From NCBI RefSeq assembly GCF_002304005.1, contig NZ_MRCQ01000002.1:248001-312000 (forward strand): DNA of 64,000 bases, given 5' to 3'. The DNA comes from Flavobacterium sp. ACN6. Lineage in GTDB: Bacteria > Bacteroidota > Bacteroidia > Flavobacteriales > Flavobacteriaceae. Position 1 is the stretch's first letter, and each line of letters starts with the position of its first letter. Under the pieces are notes generated by a model. It searched no databases. It was not told the origin of the DNA and saw only the letters and a list, made by a program, of their open reading frames with translations. Both the position numbers and the translations under genes were made by a program. This document shows positions 18,739-26,617 of this stretch, in pieces.

Positions 18739-18772
18739 CGGATTTTTCAGGTTTTTTTCAGGTTTTTTCGGA
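18739..18772. repeat. Short T-rich tandem repeats in promoter region
   Basis: CAGGTTTTTT-type units in tandem, bounded by CGGAT on both sides, read on the leftward strand as CCTGAAAAA repeats just upstream of the 308-residue membrane protein. They could be an operator array or a phase-variable tract. Confidence 0.4.
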
Positions 18773-18797
18773 TCAGACAGGAAACTTAGTACATCCC

Positions 18798-18841
18798 GGA
18801 ATTCCGTATCAATACAGGCTCAAAACCGCCGTTACTTTGCC
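18798..18841 (+). promoter_or_regulatory. Palindrome and -7-like element before RNA module, copy A
   Basis: GGAATTCC at 18798-18805 and TTTGCC at 18836-18841, 30 bases apart. The same pair occurs before copy B (26381-26388 and 26418-26423) 29 bases apart. TTACTTTG differs by one base from the flavobacterial -7 element. The palindrome is a candidate operator and the downstream element a candidate promoter; both are inferred from conservation between the two copies. Confidence 0.5.
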
Positions 18842-18847
18842 TCAACA

Positions 18848-19040
18848 AAATTAGTTAACGTTTTGATCTGCAGGTCAAAAACAAATGTACAAAACTAGTT
18901 TAATGACTAAGTGCGGAAAACCGTAAAACGGAGTTTATCCGGGAAGTATAAATAAAGTTTTATAGTTCTACGCACTTCACTTCCCAAGCAAAATGGCATC
19001 GCGCTTCAAAGATTCAGAATAGTTCTGAACGGCCGCGCCA
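18848..19040 (+). ncRNA. Putative structured RNA leader with pseudoknot, copy A
   Basis: A roughly 193-base element that ends 26 bases before a small lipoprotein gene. Visible pairings: AAATTAGT (18848-18855) with ACTAGTTT (18894-18901), enclosing a palindrome centred on CTGCAG (18861-18880); CGTAAAAC (18922-18929) with GTTTTAT (18957-18963); a small CGGA/TCCG hairpin (18929-18941); GGGAAGT (18941-18947) with ACTTCCC (18979-18985), which crosses the previous stem and so makes a pseudoknot; and a 3' domain with TTCAGAA/TTCTGAA (19013-19029) inside TGGC/GCCA. A diverged second copy at 26428-26616 keeps the pairings with compensatory changes. It matches no riboswitch family that I know. A cis-acting leader or an independent RNA are both possible. 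Confidence 0.6.
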
Positions 19041-19055
19041 ATGTTAATCCTTTAA
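19041..19055 (+). other. Possible four-codon micro-ORF, copy A
   Basis: ATG TTA ATC CTT TAA lies between the RNA element and the lipoprotein start. Copy B has a four-codon ORF at the same place (26618-26632), and in both copies exactly 11 bases separate its stop codon from the lipoprotein ATG. This could be chance retained by homology. Confidence 0.3.
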
Positions 19056-19066
19056 ATTTTAAAAAA

Positions 19067-19246
19067 ATGAAAACATTATATCTTTTGGGAACGTGTGTCC
19101 TATTGTCAACTACATTATTTTCTTGCACTGCGGACGAATTCGAAACTGAGGCAAAAAAAACGGAGCTAAAATTAAATAATGCTATGGCAAGTCCTGGTCC
19201 AGACGATGATCCTGTACCCGTTACACCTCCACCGCCAAAAAAATAA
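19067..19246 (+). CDS. Small proline-rich lipoprotein, copy A
   Basis: 59 residues. A lipoprotein signal ends in LFSC with Cys20, followed by TADEFETEAKK and a disordered acidic, proline-rich tail (PGPDDDPVPVTPPPPKK). The second copy at 26644-26826 shares the pattern CTxDE(F/Y)ET and the proline tail. There is no known domain. It sits between the structured RNA and the sensor kinase, 54 bases from the kinase start, and may be the abundantly made product of the transcript if the hairpin at 19284 ends most transcription. A role as a surface signal or kinase ligand is a guess from position only. Confidence 0.75.
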   Translation: MKTLYLLGTCVLLSTTLFSCTADEFETEAKKTELKLNNAMASPGPDDDPVPVTPPPPKK

Positions 19247-19283
19247 AAATTAAAATCTGTAATAATCATTTTATTACTAATTT

Positions 19284-19322
19284 CGGGGAAAGTACTATTC
19301 ATGTTACGATCCCCGTTTTTTT
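19284..19322 (+). terminator. Terminator-like hairpin over the kinase start codon, copy A
   Basis: CGGGGA (19284-19289) pairs with TCCCCG (19310-19315) and is followed by seven T residues. The kinase ATG at 19301 lies in the loop, and the 3' arm encodes Arg-Ser-Pro, with the T run encoding Phe-Phe. Copy B has the identical arms and T run at 26871-26910 while the loop differs. It could act as an intrinsic terminator or attenuator, or hide the start codon. Confidence 0.65.
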
Positions 19323-21013
19323 GTGCATTTGTTTTTCTCCTTTTTTTCTCTTGTCAAGAGAAAAAACCTTTATTGCCTAAGAATGACTCCGTGTATAAAA
19401 AAGCAAGACTTTTACAGCAAAATGCTGTAGATCACTTTCAAAAAAACAATTATAACACGGCTTTTTATCAATTTAACAAATCCAAAATACTTTTTGAAAC
19501 AATTAAAGACAGTATTAATATTGTTTTCAATTGCATTCAAATGGCTAACATTCAGCAAATAAATGGCGATTATTACGGAAGTAAAGAAACCTTAACTGAA
19601 GCACTGCCTTATAGCAGGAATGACAAAAATTATGCTGTAGCAATAAATAATTTCTTCGGAATTGCCTATAAAGAACTTTCACTTTATAATGATGCCGTTT
19701 ATTATTACAATCAAGCAATTAAAGCATCAAAGGATTCTATTTCAATGCAGTCTCCTTTAAATAATATTGCGGTAGTTTATATTAAACAAAAAAAATATGA
19801 TAACGCCATTACTATTTTAGAAGCTATCTTAAATAAAAAAAATCTAAATGAGAATTTTTCTTTAAAAAGCAAATCGCGCGTAATTGACAATCTGGGTTTT
19901 GCTTATTTTAAAAAAGGATCGAAAGAAAAAGGCCTGCAGTTTTTAAATGAAGGTTTACAATTGAGAATCCAAATTGATGACGATTACGGTTCTATTGGCA
20001 GTTATCTTCATTTAGCAGCATTTTACGCTCCAACTGCTATTTCGAAATCAAATGAATATGCAAAAAAAGCTTATGAAACCGCAACTCAATTTAATAGTGT
20101 TGATGAACGTTTGAAAGCCTTATCTTTTTTAATTGCTAACGGATCGGGAACAAAATATGGAACAAAATATATTTCTATTAATGATAGTATAACCAGTGTT
20201 CGAAACAACTTTAAAAATAAATTTGCCAAAATTAAATACGATTCTAAAAAAGAAAAAGACGAAAACCAGAAACTTCGATTAGAGAAAGCCGAAAATTTAG
20301 TAGCGCTTAAAGAAGCCGAAAAGGACAAAGTAATTTTATTTTCTACCATAATTGCCTCCATAATTGTTCTTGTACTTTTAGGTCTTTATTTAAGAAAACG
20401 ATACAAACATAAAACACGTCTATTAGAAATCACCACGGCATATAACACCGAAACAAGAATCGCAAAAGATATACATGATGAACTGGCCAATGATGTTTTT
20501 CATGCTATTACCTTTGCACAGACGCAATCATTGACAACCGAAAACATTAAGGAAACCTTATTGCAGAAACTAAATCACATTTATTCACGCGTGAGAGGAA
20601 TTTCCAGAGAAAACAGCAATGTCGATACGGGATCAAATTATTCTGACAACTTGAAAGAAATGCTTTCTACTTATAATACTGATGCTACCAATGTGATTAT
20701 TACCAATATAGAAAAAGTTGGATGGAATGATATTGAAAGTGAAAAAAAAGTGATCATTCATAGAGTACTTCAGGAATTGATGGTCAATATGAAAAAGCAC
20801 AGTCAAGCGCCTGTAGTAGTTCTAAAGTTCGACATTACTCAAAATACATTATTAATAAATTATTCTGATAACGGAAAAGGTACCGAAAAATCAAAAATTA
20901 TAAAAAATGGTTTACAAAATATGGAAAACCGTATTTGGGCCACAAAAGGAACTATTACTTTTGACACAGAACCTGATAAAGGTTTTAAAGTAAAAATAAT
21001 AATGCCTAAATAA
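19301..21013 (+). CDS. TPR sensor histidine kinase, copy A
   Basis: 570 residues. A lipoprotein-like or signal start (MLRSPFFCAFVFLLFFSC), a periplasmic TPR solenoid (about 30-270), a coiled coil, one membrane helix (about 346-366, IIASIIVLVLLGLYLRKR), then a kinase core. The dimerisation helix reads RIAKDIHDELANDVF with His392 as phospho-acceptor (NarX/DesK-like HisKA_3 type). The ATPase domain has QELMVNMKKHSQA, DNGKG and GLQNMENRI. It is paralogous along its length to the kinase at 26889. The response regulator starts six bases after its stop, so the pair is a complete two-component system. Confidence 0.92.
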   Translation: MLRSPFFCAFVFLLFFSCQEKKPLLPKNDSVYKKARLLQQNAVDHFQKNNYNTAFYQFNKSKILFETIKDSINIVFNCIQMANIQQINGDYYGSKETLTEALPYSRNDKNYAVAINNFFGIAYKELSLYNDAVYYYNQAIKASKDSISMQSPLNNIAVVYIKQKKYDNAITILEAILNKKNLNENFSLKSKSRVIDNLGFAYFKKGSKEKGLQFLNEGLQLRIQIDDDYGSIGSYLHLAAFYAPTAISKSNEYAKKAYETATQFNSVDERLKALSFLIANGSGTKYGTKYISINDSITSVRNNFKNKFAKIKYDSKKEKDENQKLRLEKAENLVALKEAEKDKVILFSTIIASIIVLVLLGLYLRKRYKHKTRLLEITTAYNTETRIAKDIHDELANDVFHAITFAQTQSLTTENIKETLLQKLNHIYSRVRGISRENSNVDTGSNYSDNLKEMLSTYNTDATNVIITNIEKVGWNDIESEKKVIIHRVLQELMVNMKKHSQAPVVVLKFDITQNTLLINYSDNGKGTEKSKIIKNGLQNMENRIWATKGTITFDTEPDKGFKVKIIMPK

Positions 21014-21019
21014 AAGCCT

Positions 21020-21688
21020 ATGTTTAAAAAAGTAATAATTGCTGAAGATCTTGATGCAATGAATTTAGGAATTCAACAAGTTTTAAAAGAGTTAAATATT
21101 GTCGATTTTCAACATTCGAAATTTTGTGATGATGCATTTCTAAAAATACGCGCCGCTATTAATCAAAATGAACCATATGATTTGTTAATCAGTGATCTTT
21201 CGTTTAAAACAGATCATCGTAAAATAGATATTGCAAGCGGAGACGAACTGGTTGAAAAAGTTCGTAAACTCCAGCCAGATATTAAAATCATTGCTTATTC
21301 TGTAGAAGATAAAAGTTTTAGAATTAAATCTCTTTTTGAAAATGCCGAAATTGATGCTTTTGTACTCAAAGGTTTAAATAGTATTGAAGAATTAAAAAAG
21401 GCGATCACTATAATTTCAAGTTCCGATCAAAAATTTATTTCGCCAGAAGTAGCCTCTGCTTTACAGGAAAAAAACAATTTCGAAATTGATGATGTCGATA
21501 TTAAAATTCTAAAGTATTTATCGTCTGGAACTTCACAGGATGAAATCATAGAAATTTTCAAAAACTCAGATATTAAACCCAACAGCAAAAGTGCCGTAGA
21601 AAAAAGATTGTCTAAACTTAAAGACTTTTTTAAAGCGAACAACACTGTTCATTTGGTTTCAATTACAAAAGATATGGGAATTATTTAA
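21020..21688 (+). CDS. Response regulator, receiver plus C-terminal helix-turn-helix-like domain
   Basis: 222 residues. The receiver (about 1-130) has the acidic pair in IIAEDLDAMN, the phospho-acceptor Asp in LLISDLSFK and Lys in FVLKGLN. The C-terminal part (about 155-222) begins DDVDIKILKYLSSGTSQDEI and continues into a diverged LuxR-like helix-turn-helix (KSAVEKRLSKLKDFF). It is translationally close to the upstream kinase and should be its partner. The second kinase copy at 26889 has no such gene next to it, so this regulator may serve both. The GGAATTCC palindromes before both modules are candidate targets. Confidence 0.88.
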   Translation: MFKKVIIAEDLDAMNLGIQQVLKELNIVDFQHSKFCDDAFLKIRAAINQNEPYDLLISDLSFKTDHRKIDIASGDELVEKVRKLQPDIKIIAYSVEDKSFRIKSLFENAEIDAFVLKGLNSIEELKKAITIISSSDQKFISPEVASALQEKNNFEIDDVDIKILKYLSSGTSQDEIIEIFKNSDIKPNSKSAVEKRLSKLKDFFKANNTVHLVSITKDMGII

Positions 21689-21708
21689 TTCCTTTCTTCT
21701 AATTTTTC

Positions 21709-21731
21709 AAAGCTCCTTCGGGGGCTTTTTT
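21709..21731 (+). terminator. Intrinsic terminator with UUCG loop
   Basis: AAAGCTCC - TTCG - GGGGCTTT followed by a T run: a stable UUCG tetraloop hairpin 20 bases after the response regulator stop. Confidence 0.9.
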
Positions 21732-21827
21732 TATTGCTGCAATTTAAAATTTACGGATTATGGATTTCCGTAATATGATGGTTTTGATTGATTATACATT
21801 TGGATAATTAATTTAAATAACAAACCA

Positions 21828-22883
21828 ATGGAAATAAATATTCAACTGAAATCATTAGCAGATAAAATAAATCAGCTAAAAAGTAAAATTGAAACAGAAG
21901 AATCTACCAAACATGCTTTTGTACTGCCTTTTATACACATTTTGGGTTACGACGCTTTTAATCCGCTAGAAGTAGTTCCTGAGTTTACAGCAGATCTTGG
22001 GCTGAAAAAAGGAGAAAAAGTAGATTATGCTATATTCCAAAACGGCGAACCTATCATTATTGTTGAATGCAAAAGCTGGAAAGAGAAACTAACTGTTCAT
22101 AATTCGCAGTTATTTAGATATTTCCATGTTACAAAAACCCGATTTGCTCTTTTAACAAACGGAATCAATTATCAATTTTTCACTGACTTAGACGATCAAA
22201 ATAAAATGGATGAAAAGCCATTTCTAGAATTTGATATCTGTAATCTAAAAGAAAATACAATAAACGAAATCGCAAAATTCCACAAAGCCAATTTCGATGT
22301 AAATAATATTGTAAGCAATGCCAGTTCTTTAAAATACATTAAAGAAATAAAAAAACAAATCAATGCAGAATTAGAAAGTCCTTCCAATGATTTCACAAAA
22401 CTATTTGCAAATAAAGTTTACGCTGGAAGACTTACTGAAAAGGTCGTAGATGAATTTAAAGATCTAGTTCAGAAATCTGTGAGTCAATATATCAATGATA
22501 AAATTAACGATCGCCTAAACGCAGCTTTAACAAAAGAAACCATTAAACAGCAAGACGAAGAAATTTCTATAGTCGAAGATGATAATAAAATTAATACCAC
22601 CGAAGAAGAACTTGAAGCGTATCGTATAGTAGTTGCAATTTTACGCAGAAAACTGCCAACAAGCCGAATCGTACATCGCGATACACAATCTTATTTTGGA
22701 ATTTTACTTGACGACAATAATCGCAAACCTTTGTGCAGACTTCATCTTAATGGAAGTAAAAAATACATTAGTTTATTCAATGATAATAAAACCGAAACAA
22801 AAATCTCTATTTTATCAATAGACGATATTTATCAATTTGAAAAAGAATTATTAGAAACTGCTGCACTTTACGAAACGGAATAA
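21828..22883 (+). CDS. Stand-alone type I restriction HsdR N-terminal nuclease-like protein
   Basis: 351 residues. The N-terminal 150 residues match the HsdR_N region of type I restriction enzymes, with a PD-(D/E)xK nuclease core: VVPEF, KGEKVDYAIF (Asp) and IIIVECKSW (E-x-K). The helicase-motor domain of HsdR is absent. The middle part is helical, and the C-terminal 100 residues (RRKLPTSRIVHRDTQ and onward to the end) look like a second compact domain. No hsdM or hsdS gene is in the window, so it is not a complete restriction system. Its target may be DNA of another kind, or it may be an orphan. Confidence 0.85.
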   Translation: MEINIQLKSLADKINQLKSKIETEESTKHAFVLPFIHILGYDAFNPLEVVPEFTADLGLKKGEKVDYAIFQNGEPIIIVECKSWKEKLTVHNSQLFRYFHVTKTRFALLTNGINYQFFTDLDDQNKMDEKPFLEFDICNLKENTINEIAKFHKANFDVNNIVSNASSLKYIKEIKKQINAELESPSNDFTKLFANKVYAGRLTEKVVDEFKDLVQKSVSQYINDKINDRLNAALTKETIKQQDEEISIVEDDNKINTTEEELEAYRIVVAILRRKLPTSRIVHRDTQSYFGILLDDNNRKPLCRLHLNGSKKYISLFNDNKTETKISILSIDDIYQFEKELLETAALYETE

Positions 22884-22968
22884 AATCAAGTGTAAGTACG
22901 CATTTTGCACAACATAATTCTAATTAGATTTATCCCAACTTACAAACTTAACCAAACCCAAAAAGCCT

Positions 22969-23379
22969 ATGCAAAAAAACTACCTCATCTTACTTTTAGT
23001 ATTTACGTTTTACTCCTGCAAAAAAGCTTCGGCGCCGCCGCCGCCACAAATAAATTCATTTTATAAAACGGTAGTTACGGCAGATGACCGCAAGACCATT
23101 ACAGCAGAAGAAGCCAAAACGTATCATGTAAACACTACTTATCAATACAAATATAGAACTGGAAATCCGGGACATTACGAATACAATTATAATGTAAAAG
23201 GAATAAATACAAAAGGCGATTCAGTTTTTGGAAATGTAAATGTTCAGGGGAAATATGGTGCTGGTATATTAGAAGATTCCGCTGCTGAAATTGAAATTAA
23301 CACCGAATGGGTTTCGCAAGGAAAATTAAAAGCCGTCGATAAAAAAGGAAACGAATACAGTTTAATTGTCAAAAAATAA
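22969..23379 (+). CDS. Hypothetical lipoprotein
   Basis: 136 residues. A lipoprotein signal ends in FTFYSC (Cys17), followed by KKASAPPPPQ, a proline linker. The rest is predicted mostly beta-strand (YQYKYRTGNPGHYEYNYNV) with a repeated glycine pattern, probably a small periplasmic sandwich. Family not recognised. The next gene starts eight bases later, so they are likely co-transcribed. Confidence 0.72.
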   Translation: MQKNYLILLLVFTFYSCKKASAPPPPQINSFYKTVVTADDRKTITAEEAKTYHVNTTYQYKYRTGNPGHYEYNYNVKGINTKGDSVFGNVNVQGKYGAGILEDSAAEIEINTEWVSQGKLKAVDKKGNEYSLIVKK

Positions 23380-23386
23380 TGCATTA

Positions 23387-23596
23387 ATGAAATATACTCT
23401 ACTTATACTTTTTGTTTTTTTTACCTCATTTCATCCGCCAGAAACCACTGTATTTATTTGTGGTTCTACTGGCGCCAAAAAATATCATTATAAAGAAACC
23501 TGCCGCGGATTATCTTCCTGCAGTCACGGAGTGGTCAAAACATCCCTCAAACAAGCGCAGGGTTACGGCCTTACATTATGCGGATGGGAAGATTAA
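23387..23596 (+). CDS. Small secreted cysteine/histidine protein
   Basis: 69 residues from the ATG at 23387, which opens a signal peptide (MKYTLLILFVFFTSFHPP); a frame start seven codons upstream overlaps the previous gene and is less likely. The mature part has the pattern FICGSTGAKKYHYKETCRGL, SSCSHGV and LTLCGWED, with four cysteines and histidines that could bind zinc, as in Ada/YopJ-like small metal folds. Related short proteins are common in Bacteroidota and of unknown function. Confidence 0.75.
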   Translation: MKYTLLILFVFFTSFHPPETTVFICGSTGAKKYHYKETCRGLSSCSHGVVKTSLKQAQGYGLTLCGWED

Positions 23597-23689
23597 TTCA
23601 GCTTCCCATTTCTTATTTAATCATTTGATAATAATCACTTTACAATAAATTCACATTAGTTTTATTAATTTGATATAAAACTAATCGTT

Positions 23690-23773
23690 ATGAAATTCTT
23701 TAACCTAAAATTCCTCGTATCATTCAAAGAATGGCTTTTTTTAAGAGCTATGCAATCTTCTTTCCTTCATTAA
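23690..23773 (+). CDS. Possible 27-residue peptide
   Basis: ATG at 23690 reads a basic, aromatic-rich peptide (MKFFNLKFLVSFKEWLF and onward) that stops at 23773, 34 bases before the glucosidase gene. There is no ribosome-binding site, and the only support is position and the intact frame. Confidence 0.22.
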   Translation: MKFFNLKFLVSFKEWLFLRAMQSSFLH

Positions 23774-23807
23774 TAAACTATTTAAAAATAAAGGAAAGTA
23801 CTATTGA

Positions 23808-25160
23808 ATGAATAAAATTGAAAACTCATTTTTGAACAAAAACCAATTTGGTGAAGATTTCTTGTGGGGTGTTTCTACCGCCGCTTTCCAAATTGAAGGT
23901 GCACATGATTCTGACGGAAAAGGTTCTTCTATTTGGGATGTATTTACCTCTCAAAAGGGAAAAATAAAAAACGGCCATCATGCCCTCACCGCTTGCGATT
24001 TCTACAACTCCTACCAAAATGATATTGATCTGATTCGGGAATTGAATATTCCAAATTTTAGGTTTTCTATCAGCTGGCCTCGGATTATGCCAACTGGTAT
24101 TCATCCTGTAAATCAAGCCGGAATTGATTATTACAATAAAATTATCGATTCGTTACTGGCATCTGGAATCGAACCTTGGATTACACTTTACCATTGGGAT
24201 TTACCGCACGCCCTCGAAGTAAAAGGAGGCTGGACCAACCGCGAATCGGTTTCTTGGTTTTCAGAATATGTAGAGGTTTGTGCACAGTATTTTGGCGATC
24301 GTGTTAAAAACTGGATGGTAATTAATGAACCTTCTGTTTTTACAGGCGCGGGATATTTTCTAGGCATTCATGCACCAGGAAAAAAAGGAATTTCAAATTA
24401 CTTAAAAGCGATGCATCATGTTACTTTGGCAACCGCTGCCGGCGCGAAGATTGTACGAAACAGAATTCCCGATGCAAATATCGGAACTACCTTTTCGTGC
24501 ACGCATATCGAACCTGCGACACAAAGTGCTAAAGATATTGAAGCAGCAAAACGTGTTGATACTTTACTGAACAGAACTTTTATCGAACCGATTTTAGGTT
24601 TGGGCTATCCGCAGAAAGATCTTCCGGTTCTTAAAAAACTAAACAATTATATTTTAGAAGACGATTTAAACAATCTCGATTTCGATTTTGATTTTATAGG
24701 CCTGCAATGTTACACCCGAGAAGTCGTTAAATCGGCCATGCTGATTCCGTATATTGGCGCCGAATTAGTAAGCGCCGAAAAACGAAATGTGATTTCTACC
24801 GAAATGGGCTGGGAAGTTTATCCGCCAGCTTTATATCATGTTCTCAAAAAGTTTAATGAATACAAAGGAATCCGAAAAATTATTATTACCGAAAACGGCG
24901 CCGCTTTTGCCGATACGGTTACCAACGGAAAAGTATTCGACATCAAGCGAACACATTACATTCAGGATCATTTAGAACAAATCCTAAAAGCAAAAGAAGA
25001 AGGTTTAAATGTTGAAGGTTATTTTGTGTGGAGTTTAACCGATAACTTCGAATGGGCCGAGGGTTACAATGCCCGTTTCGGATTAATTCATGTAGATTTT
25101 GAAACCCAGAAACGAACCATTAAAAACTCAGGATTATGGTTTAAGGATTTTTTATCTTAA
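23808..25160 (+). CDS. Glycoside hydrolase family 1 beta-glucosidase
   Basis: 450 residues, full length for GH1. Motifs: FLWGVSTAAFQIEGA at the N-terminus, TLYHWDLPHAL, WMVINEPS with acid/base Glu174, and IITENGAA with nucleophile Glu362, then NFEWAEGYNARFGL for the aglycone pocket. No signal peptide, so cytosolic cleavage of beta-linked disaccharides such as cellobiose. No transporter or regulator is adjacent; the gene appears monocistronic with a strong terminator downstream. Confidence 0.95.
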   Translation: MNKIENSFLNKNQFGEDFLWGVSTAAFQIEGAHDSDGKGSSIWDVFTSQKGKIKNGHHALTACDFYNSYQNDIDLIRELNIPNFRFSISWPRIMPTGIHPVNQAGIDYYNKIIDSLLASGIEPWITLYHWDLPHALEVKGGWTNRESVSWFSEYVEVCAQYFGDRVKNWMVINEPSVFTGAGYFLGIHAPGKKGISNYLKAMHHVTLATAAGAKIVRNRIPDANIGTTFSCTHIEPATQSAKDIEAAKRVDTLLNRTFIEPILGLGYPQKDLPVLKKLNNYILEDDLNNLDFDFDFIGLQCYTREVVKSAMLIPYIGAELVSAEKRNVISTEMGWEVYPPALYHVLKKFNEYKGIRKIIITENGAAFADTVTNGKVFDIKRTHYIQDHLEQILKAKEEGLNVEGYFVWSLTDNFEWAEGYNARFGLIHVDFETQKRTIKNSGLWFKDFLS

Positions 25161-25180
25161 AAGAGATTCTTTAAAAATAT

Positions 25181-25206
25181 AAAAGCCTTTCACGTGAAAG
25201 GCTTTT
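25181..25206. terminator. Bidirectional intrinsic terminator
   Basis: AAAAGCCTTTC - ACGT - GAAAGGCTTTTT, a near-perfect palindrome with T run between the convergent glucosidase and lipoprotein genes. Confidence 0.9.
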
Positions 25207-25229
25207 TGCTTTTGAAATCAGATTATCTA

Positions 25230-25595
25230 TTACAGAAATCTAAATTTATAATTCTGTTTTAAAATGCCGACATGGATCTTGCCGTTTTGTTTTAAATGCG
25301 CTGTCACGATAATATATTTTTCTTCGGGATATTTTACATCATAGCTGAAAATTGTATCTCTTACCTTAACCTGCAGCAGATGTTTTCCATCATCTGATGT
25401 CGATAGTGCCACTGTTTCATAAGAAGGCAGTGCATTTGTTGCTTTTAAGTTAATTTCCTTAACTTTCTTTTTATCCAGAAGTACTTCGAGTTTTAAGTTA
25501 TCGAGTTTCATATTTGTGGGCTGTTCAAACGAGACTACATATTTTTTACAGCCAAAAGTGCATAAAACAATTAATAGTAAAATAAGCTTTTTCAT
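25230..25595 (-). CDS. Hypothetical lipoprotein
   Basis: 121 residues. A short lipoprotein signal ends LCTFGC (Cys16) followed by KKYVVSFEQP. The rest is beta-rich and basic, ending KQNYKFRFL. Family not recognised. It is a single gene between a terminator and the long intergenic region. Confidence 0.68.
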   Translation of the reverse strand: MKKLILLLIVLCTFGCKKYVVSFEQPTNMKLDNLKLEVLLDKKKVKEINLKATNALPSYETVALSTSDDGKHLLQVKVRDTIFSYDVKYPEEKYIIVTAHLKQNGKIHVGILKQNYKFRFL

Positions 25596-26341
25596 AAAAG
25601 TATTTTTAAACGGATAATATTAGAATCAAAATATCTTATAAATATAAATAATTTTATAACAAATCTGCTGCTTAAAAGGGAAGTTTAGCTTCTCTGAAAA
25701 ACTAGCAGTCAGCAGTAAAAAAACTTTCAAAAAAAATGGATTTTAGAGCAAAAAAAAATCGTTATTTTATTGATATTCATTAGGTTTATCGGGATTTTTT
25801 TCTTATCTTTATAGTATAAATAACAGATAATATATGCCAAAAAACAAACTATTTAAATGCCTAAATTACGCCTTAAAAAATTATTCTTTTTACCACTTCA
25901 AGCATTTTATTTTTCAGAATGCTTCACACTTTCATTTAGAAATTATTCTTTCTAATTTCTTTTCTGTAGAAATTACCAACACAGAAAAATTACTCGAGCA
26001 GCCGCTCCAATTTCAATCCTAATTATTTTTCTCGGCTTTATCTTCTACTATTTTTAGAAAATAGGTCTGCAAAATTTAGAAAAGATTTCCTCTTCTGGAA
26101 ACTTCTTTCGCCTCTTCATTTTTATTATTCACCAAAACCCTTTTATATGCCAGTATTTTCAACTTCGCTAATCAAATTCTTTTCAGCACTTTCAATTCTT
26201 TCAACAATTCTATATTATTTGTATATTATTTAAAGTCCGAAACCAACTTTTTCTCGACTTATTACATCTATTAAAGTAGAGACTATCTAAACCTAAATAA
26301 TAATTTAAAAACTCAAAGCAGGCTTTCTTGTTTATGTAATT
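25596..26341. other. Very AT-rich gene-free stretch
   Basis: About 750 bases with no convincing gene. A 62-codon open frame at 25834-26022 is rich in Phe and His but lacks support. A -7-like TATCTTTA precedes it. The stretch may hold remnants of degraded sequence; no repeat family was recognised. Confidence 0.45.
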
Positions 26342-26423
26342 GGGAATTCGCGGGAATCTTAAGGAAACGCGGGAATTCTGGGAATTCCTTATCTACAATA
26401 GCTTGAAACGCCATTCCTTTGCC
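26342..26423 (+). promoter_or_regulatory. GGGAATTC box cluster and -7-like element before RNA module, copy B
   Basis: GGGAATTC-like boxes at 26342, 26352, 26371 and 26380 end in the palindrome GGAATTCC (26381-26388). TTTGCC follows at 26418-26423 with the same spacing as in copy A. The array suggests a cooperative operator upstream of the RNA start. Confidence 0.5.
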
Positions 26424-26427
26424 AAAG

Positions 26428-26616
26428 AAATTAGTACCAGTTTTGTCTGCAGACTAAAACAAAATAAAAACTAGTTCTAATTATCAGTGTGAAAAAACGT
26501 AAGACCGAGTTTATTCGGGAAGTATAAAATACGTCTTACGATTCTACACGCAACACTTCCCAAAATCAATTTGGTGTCGCCTTACTATTCTCTGGATCAT
26601 TCCAGACAGCCACACC
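26428..26616 (+). ncRNA. Putative structured RNA leader with pseudoknot, copy B
   Basis: A 189-base homologue of the element at 18848. Pairings: AAATTAGT (26428-26435) with ACTAGTT (26470-26476), enclosing the palindrome GTCTGCAGAC (26445-26454); CGTAAGAC (26498-26505) with GTCTTACG (26533-26540); CCGA/TCGG (26505-26518); pseudoknot GGGAAGT (26517-26523) with ACTTCCC (26555-26561); 3' domain CTGGA/TCCAG (26592-26605) inside GGTGT/ACACC (26573-26616). Against copy A, one A-T pair of the second stem is G-C here, a G-U pair is G-C, and the 3' hairpins have different bases but stay paired. The approximately 90-base core aligns without gaps. Confidence 0.6.
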
Positions 26617-26617
26617 T

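Noticed and set aside
18848..19040. Known riboswitch (cobalamin, c-di-GMP, glutamine, preQ1) or glmS/twister/HDV ribozyme
   Set aside because: The conserved bases of these families (for example the B12 box or HDV core) were looked for and not found; GGGAA alone is not enough.
25834..26022. 62-codon frame in the AT-rich gap before RNA module B
   Set aside because: Rich in Phe, His and Lys as expected from random AT-rich sequence; no ribosome site, no domain, no neighbour link.
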